DNA of 64,000 nucleotides. It comes from Serilophus lunatus. Taxonomy: Eukaryota > Chordata > Aves > Passeriformes > Eurylaimidae. Positions within the stretch are counted from its first letter, which is position 1. Each line of letters begins with the position of its first letter. The stretch lies in contig VXBA01005117.1 in the NCBI GenBank assembly GCA_013399895.1, forward strand, positions 1,477,334-1,541,333, given 5' to 3'. The notes beneath the pieces were generated by a model that did no database searches, was not told the DNA's origin, and saw only the letters and a list, made by a program, of their open reading frames with translations. Shown piece after piece: positions 27,820 through 40,140 of this stretch. The translations under genes and the position numbers were made by a program.

Positions 27820-27898
27820 TCACAGAATCATTTAGGCTGGAAAAGACCTCTGAGATCATTGAGTGCAACCTTTGACTGATCACCGCTTTGTCAACTAC
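27820..27898 (-). mobile_element. CR1 LINE 3'-end fragment, third tail type
   Basis: The plus strand reads TCACAGAATCATTTAGGCTG, then GAAAAGACCTCTGAGATCAT, then GAGTGCAACC and a section resembling ACCGCTTTGTCAACTA. This is the reverse complement of a CR1 tail type with ACAGAATCATTTAGG next to the octamer end, distinct from the CCATGGGCAGGG type and the GATATTCTATG type. It is about 80 bases and strongly 5'-truncated. Confidence 0.85.
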
Positions 27899-28426
27899 AA
27901 TGAAATTAAAGTTCTTTTGCAGATATGAGTGAAATAAAGACAGAAATGTGGCTGATATTTCCAGTTTCTCACACACATGAGAAAGGGGCACCCCCTTGCA
28001 GGTCTAGAGGCTGGAGGGCTCTGCTGGTAGACTCATTAGCAATAGACTTGCAGTCAATTCAGAGCATCCACATAGAATATCTAAAAGCTACTGTGCTTGC
28101 AGATGTATAGTTGTGACTTTCTAAATGTGTAGCTTTGATTAGACATCTTTTGGCCTAGCTGAAGGCCCAGTAAAAGTATAATATAAATATATAATATTCC
28201 ATGTCTTATATGTGTTTCATACTGTGTGGTCTTAACTCTCTTTTATTTGCAGTCCAGCTTTTATATTTAAGAAAATAGAATCCAAACCTATCAATCTATA
28301 GCTGACAGTAATACTTAGTGAAGCAACAACTGTCATTTGCTGTTAAGTTAGATAGAAAATCTAATATAATTCCAATTAAAAATAAGCCAGATGAGATCTT
28401 CAGAAAGGATTTCTTCTGCATCTCCT

Positions 28427-28469
28427 CACATATGTTACTTTTCAAAAGAAAAAAAAAGTAACATATGTG
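28427..28469. repeat. Perfect inverted repeat, 16-bp arms, 11-base loop
   Basis: The left arm CACATATGTTACTTTT (28427-28442) is the exact reverse complement of the right arm AAAAGTAACATATGTG (28454-28469). The spacer of 11 bases is A-rich. The arms contain CATATG. The whole structure is 43 bases, shorter than a typical microRNA precursor hairpin. No flanking target duplication or transposon end was recognised. It may be a chance or locally templated palindrome. Confidence 0.85.
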
Positions 28470-31400
28470 GAGAGCACTTTAATCCATATGGTATGCTCCC
28501 CTTGATATTTTTTCTATTAAAAATCTCTGTACTGATAAGTCAGCCTTTTGATTTATATAGTGGTTTTTCCCTCAGTATGGAATATTGAAGGCTGTTTTTC
28601 TTCCCTTTGCTGCCTCTTCTTTTTTTTCCTAGATTTATTACTATTTCCAGTGTCAGGAGGAAGTTTCAGGTGAGGAACAGGTGTGATGAATGCTGGTTTG
28701 CCCTTTCTACCCAAAACATGCAGTGAAACCCCAGGTTGTTGTGATCCCAGCTCCAACGTGATGTGAGTTTTCTTCCCTATTAAACACAGCAACAGGCTGT
28801 AATTCACAGAATTCAGCAAAGCTTTAAATGGTACAGTGTGCATTCAGTGGATGCCAAGTCTCTTATTTTTCAGTTTCTCTTTTCTATTCATCTTTCCTCT
28901 GGAAATCAGCCTTTCTTCTGGACCTTATGAAAGGCAAAATCTCAAAGGTTTCTTGTTGCTCAAAATCCAATTTAATTCCTGTTAAAACTTAAGTTTTGGG
29001 GTGGTTTTTGTTTTTCTTAGTGGTAGAAAACCCCACAACATTTTATCAGGCTTAAAAATTTTGTATTTACTGATTGATTGGATTACCAGCTAATACATAA
29101 TGTAAATGTTGGCTGACAGGAAAATTTATTTACTAAACAGTGTTGGAATGACTTATTTGATCTTGCAGGATTGAATGAATTAGTTATTTCTTCCTATACG
29201 ACTCTACGGAGGAATCAACAGAATTTCACCTGCGGTTTTTTTCCACCTGGAATTCACGCAGCAGGGTTTCACACTTTAGGTCATTGTAACTCCATCTCTT
29301 TGTTTGTTTTTGACTGATCTACTTGTATTTTCCCCCCTGTATGTGTAAGATCTACACACAGAAAGAGCTGTGCATTTTCTCTGCTCAGTCTGAACCTTCC
29401 TGGGTTCTCATTACCCCACTGTTTTGAGTTTTGGAACTGGAAGGAAAAAGGAATGGGAATGTCTGGTGTGACTGTGAGTTGCCCAGCCCTTGGGCTAGAA
29501 GAGTAACTTCATCCATGTGCAGCTTTGTGTGAAATTGATAAGAAGTTGAGTTAATCAAAACACTCCAAAAATCTGTTTTACTGGAGGTATCAGAAATGTG
29601 TGAGAAAAAGGTTTAAAGGACTCTTCAGTGTCCTTTAATGTCCTGGCTACATTTTCTGCTACAGAAGTGATTCCTGTCTGGATAAGATTGTTCAATGTTT
29701 TTTAGAAAATTCAGAAGCTTTTCCTAAATTTTTGAAGATACTGCACCATACATTTATAAACAAAGTTCCTCTTTGCTTTCACTGGAGACTTCTGCTGATA
29801 AATCAGTGTCAGGGTGTAGCCTGTGGGTTTTGTAAGGAAAGTTCGGGAGACAACCCTTAGAAAATAAAAAGGGAGATGCATTGATGAAAGAACTTAAATG
29901 AACGATGTAGACTTTCCCCCCACCTCTTCTCTCTCCCTGAAGATGGGTACTGGCATCCTACTTGTAATTATTTTTTATTTTTGTATCTGGTCTGTAGACG
30001 GAGCACAAGTCTGCTTCTCTGGTTAGGAATGTTCCCACAATCAACGCAGTGATCCTGTCACATATTGTATGAGAATTTATATATGAATTGTTATTATAGC
30101 ACATTGAGTAACATCATTATTAACATCATCAACATTGAGCCATGTGAAGGACACAAGAAGCACACTTTCATTTCTTTTAGTATAAAACATTCTATGGCTC
30201 TGAGGATCCCATTTTCCTGTGTACATTTGGAGTGAGGACATGATGAATATTTAACTTGAGTAAAAATATATCTGAGTTTGGCTGAACTGAAAAAGAATTC
30301 AAATTATCAGAGTAGTGTGCAAGTGACTTTTTTGAATATATCAGCTTAAGTTTTATTAAGGCATGACTTAGGCAGTATGTTAATGATGTGTACTTTATTT
30401 TGTAAAAGAACTGCATTATATAAAGAGCCTACTTAGTTGCTGGTAATTTTTTCGTGAACATTATAATTGTTTCCAAGCTTTCTGTACATTATACTTGTAA
30501 TTTTTGAGTGCTCATTTAAATCTTTAATGAACACTATCATAAACAAGTTAATATAAACTGCTATTAAATTCTGCTCTGATGGGAAAAAAGTTGTGTGCTA
30601 TGAAAAACTGTATAGGAATAGTAATTATAGTAAATATAATTTATAAGATTGGAATGAAAGTTGCATAATCCCAGCAGAAATGAATGCTGGAATGAAGATT
30701 CAATTAAATTTAAAAGAAAGAGTGTTTTAAAAAATCTTTTCTAAAAATTTTCAATACTTCCTACAAACATAAAGTTTTACCTGAACATAAGAACAGCAAC
30801 ATTCAATTTTTATTTAGGAAACTGAGCCTTCATAGGATTTTTTTCCTGTTTAAGATCAATCCAAAAACCTAATTTAGTATGAAAAAATAATGGTGACATT
30901 TGGATTTTGATATTTTATGGTATGATTTTTGAAGTGAAAGCTCATAAATTGTTAAAAAACCCACAAGATATATATATATCATATTTTAAGATTAATGAAA
31001 AAAACCCTAAAAGTCTTTTAGTATTTGCAGTTAGAACCATCCACTGCTGTTCGCTGGGGTGTAACCTTTAACATGGTGTCAGTGTTACCTTACTGCAGTA
31101 TCAAAGATATGGGAAATGCCAAAAAGAAACACTTTTTTCTTAAGTCATTTGCAAGTTTTGCACATTATCATTTGAATTGAAGGACAATCTTTTGAGATGA
31201 GACACTGCAACGTGACATTGCATTAATTCATGAAAAGATATGAAAAAGTGTATGAAAAAGACCTTGGGTGAAGAACTATTGAAAGGAATGTGATTTTCAC
31301 ATTGATATCTGTGCCATCTGGATTTCACACTCTTTTTTTTCTTTTTCTTTTAAGTATCTAGACATAGAAAACAAACTTACTGATTATATGCTTCTGCCTG

Positions 31401-33100
31401 GAAAACCCTACCTGGAGTAGGAGAAAGATCACAAAGGAAAAAGATGATAGAAGACAAAAGACTAAAGAATATTCTTTCTAAGTGTAGTTTGCTTATAAGT
31501 GTATTTGGAATTACCTGTCCATCTCCTGTGGCTCTATTGGAAAAAAAACCCCAAATTATAGGATGCAGATTAAGCTATTTTAGTGTAATGTTAAGATAAC
31601 GCATAGTTTGTGGCTCTCTACTTGAACGGAGAGTGGATATAGTTTTGCTGCACAGTAAGGCAGTAATTAAGCCTCACTAGCAAGGTGAGTGATCTCAAGA
31701 ATAGCCCAACAAATCTCCTGTAAAGACAATCTATGATTTCAGCACATTAGGATACAACATAGTTTTTCATGCTAGTCATTGTGCTGGTTTGTTTTGTTTG
31801 TTTGGACAGTTCTCTGGTGGTTTTTATTATTATTTTGCTCTATTTTGTTTCAGAACAAGCTATAGAATGGGTGGGCTGTGTTCTGGCCTTTTATTTCTGA
31901 AAAGCTATTGTTGAATTCTTATTCAAAACAGGGACGAAACTACAAATGAATTTTGTGCCATTGTAGTTTGGTTTAATTTGCAGAATTGCTGGATTGTTTT
32001 ACGTGCATTAGTTTGAGCAGCAGTTTGCTGGGATGGGATGTTGGTCAGGAAGAGTAGGAGTGAGAAGTCTGGAGCTTATGGAGGAGTGTGTGTAGGAGCA
32101 AGGAGCTGTGCAGTTTGCCTGTCAGGTACTCACATCAGAAATTACTGTACTTGTAATTTACTCCTGCTGCTTTTACTTTGCATGATGTGAAAATAGAAAG
32201 ATACTTTTACTGCAGCTTTTATTGTTGACTCCTGTCCAAGCTGCATTGCCAAGCAATTGCCTGGCTTCTGTTCTCCTCTCCCACCTCTGGTCCCCCTCAC
32301 ATGGGAGCTGTGGGCAACACTGACCCTTGTTTGAAGGTAGTATCGTGTGTTTTTGTCAAATCGTTTGTCTGTGGAGAGATTGCTGAGTGGGATTCCAGGC
32401 TTTCACAGTCCTTTTGAGAAGCTCATCCCCACAGGCAGCGGCATCACTACGGGTAAACTGGCAGGATAATCAGAAACTTAAATTATAACGTTTTTTCTGT
32501 TGACTACACTTAAACAACTTTTGTTATTGTCCCAAACTAAGGGTACAAATTGTGCAATTTCCTTTCAGGAAAAAGCCGTTGACAAAAACATTGTTTCTAA
32601 CTCTGATTTCATGGGAAATTTTGCATTTTTCTATACTTTTTTGGGGATAACATTTCACACTGCTGGCATCTCTGTCTTTGTCATTGCAGGACTTTTGCCT
32701 GGGGCTGCTTTTTCAACAGCTGCCCTTGTTCTTTGGGCCTTATCCTCACACTCTACTGAAACCTGGTGTACTTTGTACCTTAGTGTGGGAGTCTCAGGAG
32801 TCCCAGGACACTCAGGTTGACACAGCTTCTTCCTCTATAAGCCTTTAAATTGTTCAACTCAGAATAATCTGAGTAAGAGGAATTCATTGGTGCCATGTTG
32901 CTATTCATAACAGCAGGAAATATGCTCATGGATCACTCAGAGTTGCTCTGCCATGACATGACAGCCTGGCCCAGCTGAACAAAACCAAGGAGATTTAATT
33001 CCAGCTGCCCTTCTTTCAGCCAGTCACTTAGGGTTTTAGAATAAAAAGCAACTGTGACACAGCTCACAGGCTCCCTCAAAGGACAGCATAAATCTTGAGG

Positions 33101-33114
33101 TTTTTTTTTTTTTT
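33101..33114. repeat. T14 homopolymer
   Basis: Fourteen T between AGG and GTCTTC. On the minus strand it would be an A tail, but the adjoining sequence is not recognised as a retroposed transcript. Confidence 0.8.
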
Positions 33115-33684
33115 GTCTTCTCTGTTTTAAACTCAACTTCTCAAATTAATGACATTTTTTACATTATTAGATTTGAGGCATACTTTGCCCATATCTTAAG
33201 GCACAATGAATAGATCATTAAAAGGATAAAAATCCAGATTTTGAATGCCCAGTATTAGCTTCTCTGTTCTGCTGTTCCCATGATTTCATTTATAACAATA
33301 GTAGACTCACATCAGTGCTAGATGTAGATTTCATCTTTTTGTTAATATTTTCCATTTAACAGTATATTTACTCATATATCTGCAAAACCTCAACATATAC
33401 AGAAGGAAATTGTGTAATGTACTTTGGTTCTGAACAAACAACACCAACAGGAACTTTGGTTAGTAAGGGAGGAAGGAAGAAATTCAGGAGAAATCAGAGT
33501 ATTTTTATAAATAAATCCCACTTTATAATGTTAACTCTTTTCAAACCCAAGCATGCTTGCATTCTGTTTCCCCTGACTCCTTCTCTTTTCTTTATTCTTG
33601 GCTGAGCCATTTGCCATCTTATGTTATTGCTGTTTAGTTTCATTGACGTTTTAGTTCAAAATACGCAACAGGGACACAGAGCAG

Positions 33685-34300
33685 AATGAAGCCCCCACAG
33701 TCCAGAGGGGAATTGTCTCTGACCTTCTGCACCACTTCAACACACATACACAGTCTGTGGGGCTGGATGGGGTCCACCCAAGGGTTCTAAGGAAGCTGGT
33801 GAAGGTGGTCACTGAGCCACTCTCTACCATCTCTCAGCAGTCCTGGGAGGTTCCAGAGGACTGGAGGTCAGAAGATGTGATGCCCTTCCGCAAGAAAGAG
33901 GATCTGGGGAACCACAAGTCTGTCTGCCTGACCTCAGAGCCAGGAAAGGTTGTGGAGCAGATCATCCTGAGTGCACGTGGCGTGTGCAGGACAACCAGGG
34001 GATCAGGCCCAGACAACAGAAAAGAGTTTAAGAAAGGCAGGTCCTGCTTGAACTGGCTGATCTCTGTCTGACAGGGTGGCTCACTGAGTGCGTGAGAGAA
34101 TGGCTGTGGTTGTGTCTACCTTGATTTAGTAAAGCCTTTGGCATCATTTCCCATGGCATCCCTGGAAATATTTAAAAGAGGTTCAGATGCGACACTGGAG
34201 AACATGGTTTGGTGGTAGACTTGACTGTGCTGAATGAACAGCTGAGTTTGATGGTCTTAAAGGTCTTTTCCAACTTGAATGATTCTATCCTGTTCTATCC
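33685..34300 (+). mobile_element. CR1 LINE copy with RT remnant and internal deletion
   Basis: The largest CR1 copy in the window and the only one with coding-derived sequence. From about 33685 to 34155 it follows the CR1 ORF2 region encoding the reverse transcriptase fingers and first palm segment. Near 34155-34160 it jumps to CCCTGGAAATATTTAAAAGA, which belongs close to the 3' end. It finishes with GGTCTTTTCCAACTTGAATG and two decayed octamers (GATTCTATCC, TGTTCTATCC) at 34281-34300. Most of the reverse transcriptase and everything between is therefore missing, so the copy is dead. Whether the deletion occurred before or after insertion cannot be told from one copy. Confidence 0.92.
33757..34071 (+). 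pseudogene. CR1 ORF2 reverse transcriptase fragment, frameshifted
   Basis: Translation of this frame gives pieces typical of CR1-clade reverse transcriptases: GLDGVHPRVLRKL, then SQQSWEVPEDWR, then LGNHKSVCLTSEPGKVVEQ and, near the end, FKKGRSC. Between 33970 and 34020 the conserved VQDNQGIRP segment lies in another frame, so there is a pair of compensating frameshifts. Downstream, at about 34113-34140, the DNA still resembles the catalytic motif A region (VYLDFSKAFD in the family) but a further frame break removes it. The open frame begins at GTG and is only an internal piece, not a start. It is non-functional; no endonuclease domain is present. Confidence 0.88.
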
Positions 34301-37166
34301 TAATAACACCAGAGAACACAAAATATAGTGATGCTGGTGTTTCTCCATAAGAACCTATTGATAAAGACCTGTATTTTATCTTGCTAAGCTTTCAGAATGT
34401 AAGGAATTCTAATCACCACTGAGCTGAATCAGGTTTAAATTAGTGACCTAAAGGTGAAAGAAGTTACTCTACTACTTGTTCTGCCTAATTGCCTTTAAAA
34501 ATTTCTCCTCTTTTGAGCAACTGAATAATTTCTTCTCAAAATGCATATAATAGTTTTCATTTTAATGTTGCTTTATGACTACATCTTAGTGAACAGCATA
34601 AAACATGTCACAGAACTGTTGGAAAACGAGGTTATGAAGGATTTTAGAAGCTGCATTTGTATTATGTAAAATAAGCCAGACTCTGTTGTCTGGCCCTGAG
34701 ATGAGGTGGTATTTCATGGCTTGCCTCCAGATGGCCAAACTCTCTTCCTTTAGAAACAGGATTTCCTGACCAATCTTACCAACTGTGAATGATTTTTAGT
34801 CCTTGCATTCCCTTAAATCATGCCCAGACATTTTGTGGCAGTGTCTTAGTTGGCCATGGCCAACGTGTGTTGGGGTTTTCTGACAATTAAAAACCTGGAT
34901 GAATGCCTGTCAGTTCTCAGGCCCGAGATGGAGATCCCAGGGATTACAGAGCCCATCTGTTCCAGTGCTTAGCTGTCCTTACCACCAAAACATAATCTCT
35001 AATTAGATTCTTTTTTTCTTTTTCTGTCCTTCAGTTCAGAGAAGTGAACTGGTAATGTCCAATCTGAGATAATGTGAGCTACGCTTTCTTTGCCACTTTC
35101 AAACATTTTCATATGTAATTCTGTTATTATCACCATCATAGTTATTAATGCTGTTGTTGTTATACTGGTGTCAAAGTTAGTCAGAAATTGTCTCCTTACA
35201 GCAAAGTGGAGTGTGCTGGTGTTCTTTGCCTTTTTATGTGCTAGGCTTCATTCTTGTCCAGCAAGAACATGACATGAACTATTAGCTACAGAAATCAAAC
35301 AGAATTGACACAAATTCCCCCGATTCTTAAATCCTCCAAGTCCTCTTACCAGACCACTCTAAATTTTAGTCTTTTTTTCTGACTCAGAGACCTCATGAAC
35401 TTTGGTTTGCTTAACCTGCATCCTGAATCCAGGAGCTGGAGCTGCCAATGTTCTTCATCTCAAAAGGTCCCAGGCTCCAGGGGAATGTAGCAGTTTTTCC
35501 TCCTCTAATTTTTCTCCTTTAGAACTCTCCGAGTGTCTCTTTTGGGGGCAGAGGTCCTGGAAATATTTTTTTTTGTAAATAATTACCTTTTCCCTATAAT
35601 TATTTCTGCATTCTAAGAGGTAGACAGTTTTGAGGTTTTTCCAGATGATCACCAGAACTGCATAATGATGTCAATTTAAGAGCAAAAGAGAGAAATGTTT
35701 GAGTATCTTTGTCAGCCTTTGCAAATTACCCCTTTGTTGCAGTAAGTTGAATTTTAAAAGTCATTTTATAATAACGTTCAATAAAACTATGTGGTGGGAA
35801 CGTTCTGAAAAATCGAGTAATTCAGTAATTATTTTACATTATATAATATATGGTATCTTTCTAACTTTAGGATGTTTAATGACCACTTTTGTAAGATTAG
35901 TTAGAGAATGGCTGAAGGTTTTTGTTGCTGTTTGTTTTGTTGGGCTATTTTTTAAGTGAGGCTTTGGAAGGGAATATAAAGCTTTTATATATCCTATTAA
36001 ATTGGCACACACCATATTATTGATTATATATGCACAGTTAGCTTTTCTTATCCAGTTATGTATTATGGCTGGATTAAATTTCTCTGAAACACTTTATGGT
36101 GTATCCTGGTGTTTAAAACATTATTGCTTCTCTGAATATCCCTTGTAATAGTTTCTGGTGCAGAACTTTATTCTATGAAATGGATTTGCCATAACAGGTG
36201 CATTTACATATTATTCTTTTGTATTCTTATACAATCTCTGCTCTGCTCAGAATAGGCACCTCTACTCTTTCATTGTGCTAAGCCTTTTCTTTTATCATAA
36301 GTGTGTTGTGAGTGGAAAGAAGATGAAAATATTGTGCAACAGAGAGAGAGAATGAGGAAAGTGCTCTTTTTGCTATGTTATTCTCTGGTTTTCTTTAATG
36401 CTGGATCTCACCATTTATTATTAGAAATTTGTGTATAAACATATCTGCCCATCTTTTGTTTATGAAAAGTATCATGTATATTGATTGTAATGCTTGGTTT
36501 TAACATCAAATCTATGTATGGATTTGTTCTGGTGGATGGATGAGGAAGAAAACTGTGCATATTATTTGTGATCTTTACCATTTCTGAGGGCTTTACATTA
36601 TCTCTGGATCACAACTTTAATGGGGGAAGAGGGGGCATAAATCATGAACTGTGATTTTTGTGACAAATAAGAATTACCTATTTTCTTGACCTCTTCATGT
36701 CTCTGGTCAAATACAAAAAAGGCAAAAAGCATTATGGATTTTTAGGTGAATTTTTGGATCATTTTTGGATGATGGAATTTCTAATAGCTTATGTTGCAGT
36801 TGTCTCAATAAATGCCAGTGTGTCCAATATATGCAGCTAATCTGTTGTAATCGAGGGATGTGTTCTGCTACCAGGACATGAGAGTAAAAGTAACCACTTC
36901 AATTTTATATCTTGCAAAGACATGATGGCAACAGTACATTCAAGTACATGTCAGAGTTATTTAAAGGTGTTGCTGAGGTGGTGCAATGCAATATATTTTA
37001 TCTAGTCAATTAAAAGGTGAACTGGAACCAGAAAATCCAGCATTCATGGGCAGAAGTGCTCTATAAATTGATATTAATTCATAATAAATATATACAGAAG
37101 AGAAGGAAAAAGACTTTCTGAGCCAAAGAACGGCAGCAAAAAGAGTTTCAGTCTTATCAGTGTTTA

Positions 37167-37182
37167 GGGGGGGGGGGGGGGG
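37167..37182. repeat. G16 homopolymer
   Basis: Sixteen consecutive G between TGTTTA and AAACAG. Runs of this length can adopt four-stranded structures and are prone to length errors in sequencing and assembly, so the exact count is uncertain. Confidence 0.85.
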
Positions 37183-39635
37183 AAACAGATGGGCTGGATG
37201 GCAGAGCTTTAAAGCAGAAGTGTGAGCCCAGAGACCTTTTTAGTGATCAGGGAAAATGCCAAAAATTTTTTTTACATCATCTGCATAACAATGAAAACTG
37301 AAGTAAGGTTGCTGGAAAATAACACCCCTGGGATGCATGTAAATACACAAAAGCTTAGAACTCAAAACACAGCCTTAGGGAATTAAAAAATGCACAAGGA
37401 AGATAATAAAAATGGAATTATTTATGGTCTCTAATTGAAGCATTGACAGGAAGACTAGAAAAATCCTAACACACTCCATAAAGATTGTATTTTGTTGAAA
37501 TTTTTCCAAGAGATTCAGCCTTGAAAAAAATTTCTTGCCTGAGAGGACTTAGAAAACATGTAACAGAGGTCACCAGGTTGACACAACCCACAGAGTGGGA
37601 ATTCCTTGGAGTCACTTAACCATCATTTTTAGTTACAAGAGATAACAGAAAACTATGAGACAAATTCTGATTAAGATTGCCTTTTAGCATAATGTATTTT
37701 TTGAGGCCATCACTAGACAAACACCAGGATTGTCTGCCCTCTCCAAGTGGTCCTTTTAGCTGCTCTGCCAGCTTGTCTCTTCACATACCTTGCAAGATTT
37801 ACCTTATCCTGTCCGAAAACCAGAAGAGTCCTCTCAATATTTTGAATGTTCTAAAATTGGATTTGTCTACTTACTTTTGATGAAGCAAGCAGACCATTTT
37901 TTTTTTGTATTTATGATGATTTATATTTTTAGAGTTTTATACAGTTTGTTGCCCAAGTTGACTTGACTCCTTTTTATGAGTGATTTCAATCTTGAGCCTA
38001 AAAAGTGCTGATCCCTTTGACCTTGATTCCATGAATATGCAATGACACAGTTCTAAGACAGATCAGTTTGTCTGTATTTTTTCCCCTAGACATATTCATG
38101 GCTGATCACTTCTTCACTGTTCCGACATTGCCTTGATATATCCAGCAAGTTTAATGCTCTGAGCTCCGGGTTAGTTCTTCTCTTGAATTATGCCATAATT
38201 CCAAAAGGAAGTCCTTGATAATAAGGGATTTCCAGTTGGAGGGCTCAATAGCTAATTTAATTTAGATTGATATGAGTGCTAAGCAGTGATGGTGCTGCTC
38301 CAAGATCCTGCCTTGTGAAATAATTAAAATATGCTATAAAAAGAAGGCTTTCAGCAGCATTTTTTGACTAGAGAAGAGAGCAGAGCACCTCACTGCTCAC
38401 GCCTGGAAGGGCCAGTACAGAAAGCAAAGTCTCACTGTTGGAAGGTCTCACCAGTTTCTGAAAAGATTCCAAAACGTCTTTAAAACAAGAGAATAATCGA
38501 ACTGTAGCAGAAAGCAGGATTTGCTCTCCCTGGACAAGGATTATTTGTGAATCCTGATCCACCTCACTCAAGTAACTTCAACTGTTACTTGCTTGACCCA
38601 GGGAGTGAAAGCATTCCTTATATCCCTCTGGAAATTCAAGGATGTGCAGCAAATGTCCATCTTTAGGGTTTTCTTTGCTAGTCTTAGTTATTGACAGACC
38701 TAGTGACTGTGTTCTGTACCTGCTCTTGGCATGTTTAGCTTATAAAAAAGTAATCAGAATGAAATGAAATTGGAAAATATCTGAAAGCTGAGGTCTAAGA
38801 CTGCTCTCAAACTGAGCTGTACTAAGGAGTCTGAGGACATGGAATAAGCAGGCAGAGTGTGACTAAGGGTATTCCAGACAAAAATATACCCAACATTGTC
38901 TTTGAACCTCGGGCTGTTGAGTAGGAGCAGATCCCTGTGCACTGAGAGGAGGGAACAGAGCCTGTGTCTGAACCGAGGGAGAGGAGGGAAAAAACTGGCA
39001 GCACAGGGTGAGGCTGCATGGGATGGACCAGACTGTGGCCCTGGATATTCCTGAGTGAATAACAAGATCGCTCAGAGGCCACAAGGCAAGAGTAGTTTTC
39101 TTGTTCAGAACAACATCCGGGATTTTAAAAACCATTAAAAAATGGAGAGATCAACCTTAATAATAGGATCCATTCTCCTGAAAGCCCCACTGGAGTGATT
39201 CTGCAGCTCCTTCAAACTTTAAATCATAGAAATAGTGAATCCAATGTCTAATTTTTGTTTTTAAAAAGTGCAAAAATAGAAGTTTTTTGTACGAGTCTCC
39301 ATTCCGAAATTCAATTATGTAGGTGTTGGGGGAGCAATCCATACACTGAATTTTACAGAAAATATTAATGACTAGAAGAATGCCAAGAAATTGCTCCTGA
39401 AAATAAAATAGCACAGTCTACAGATGAATTTTCTATGATTTTGACTTTTATTTTTCAGTTCCTAAGCAGTAGAACAGGATAAGAAAGTAAAGTAAAGCTC
39501 AGGAATGCAGTGGTGTATCAGGTCTCCAAGTATTAAATATGGGGAAAAGTACAAGGCCTCACAAGGCAGTGAAAGCCTTTAATAACATTCCAATCTTTAA
39601 TTAAAATTAAGAGCTATAAGAGGAGAGTGGAAGAT

Positions 39636-39699
39636 AAACATATTAAAGAAAATGAGAATTTTATATAGAAAACATATTAAAGAAAATGAGAATTTTATA
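39636..39699. repeat. Perfect 30-bp tandem duplication, 34-bp period
   Basis: The 30 bases at 39636-39665 (AAACATATTA to AATTTTATA) recur exactly at 39670-39699, separated by TAGA. There are no differences between copies, so the duplication is recent relative to the diverged 39-bp repeat at 1028. It may vary in copy number between individuals. No coding role is evident. Confidence 0.92.
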
Positions 39700-39894
39700 G
39701 ATATTTGAATAGGAAAAGTATAACTTGGAGAAAGCGCAGTACTGGGTTGCTGGCTTTTTGTTTCTTGATGATTTGCTACTCTTTTAATATTTTGCAGTAT
39801 CCAGTCTGGAGCTTATAAGATAGGGAAAAGTTGTGGAAATCAGCCTTGTTCTATGTGAACATTTTATAATCTCATATCAGTCTCTCTTTTATGC

Positions 39895-40140
39895 TGCTGA
39901 AGAGATCAATAGATGTTCCCTGCTGAGGATGTTATCTGTGGTACCAACTTTTTAATTAACTCTTGTCCTGAGCTCAAAGAGCAATGTTTCACAGTAAAAA
40001 CTCTTGATGAACAAAGCAGATCTGACATTTATCAATTACACTCCATGGTATCCAGTGCAGTGATCAAACAAACAGGAGCTGGAGAACTGCAAGTTCTCCA
40101 GTGACTGCAAAATAACACAGATACCCACAGCAAATGCGTT
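39895..40140. promoter_or_regulatory. Possible conserved non-coding element with hairpin
   Basis: This stretch is low in simple repeats. It holds TTAATTAA at 39952-39959 (homeodomain type), GTTATCTG near 39931 (GATA type on the minus strand) and a perfect hairpin at 40079-40101: CTGGAGAACT, loop GCA, AGTTCTCCAG. A 63-codon frame (39913-40104) covers it but matches no family. An enhancer or structured-RNA role is only inference. Confidence 0.2.

Larger units (their letters stand above)
27899..33684. other. AT-rich non-coding sequence, no gene seen
   Basis: Nearly 6 kb of unique AT-rich sequence. It holds a perfect 16-bp hairpin (28427-28469), an AT run at 30968-30979 and T14 at 33101-33114. 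A frame at 32500-32820 looks membrane-protein-like because of a hydrophobic run. It opens only at TTG and has no family resemblance, so it is not called as a gene. The segment around 32230-32460 is GC-richer with no identified content. Confidence 0.55.
34301..39894. other. AT-rich non-coding sequence, no gene seen
   Basis: Over 5 kb of unique sequence. It includes a G16 tract at 37167-37182, a GAGAGA run near 36343 and a perfect 30-bp duplication at 39636-39699. From about 38820 to 39135 the minus strand is open in all three frames at once. That reflects a local shortage of stop codons in a GC-richer patch rather than a gene. No RNA gene or CR1 copy was seen. Confidence 0.55.

Noticed and set aside
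31791..31900. TGTGCTGGTTTG start resembling some songbird LTR ends
   Set aside because: Only the first dozen bases look similar. No matching end, primer site or target duplication was found.
32500..32820. 106-codon frame with a hydrophobic run resembling a membrane protein
   Set aside because: It opens only at TTG and has no conserved family pattern. Hydrophobic runs are expected from T-rich DNA.
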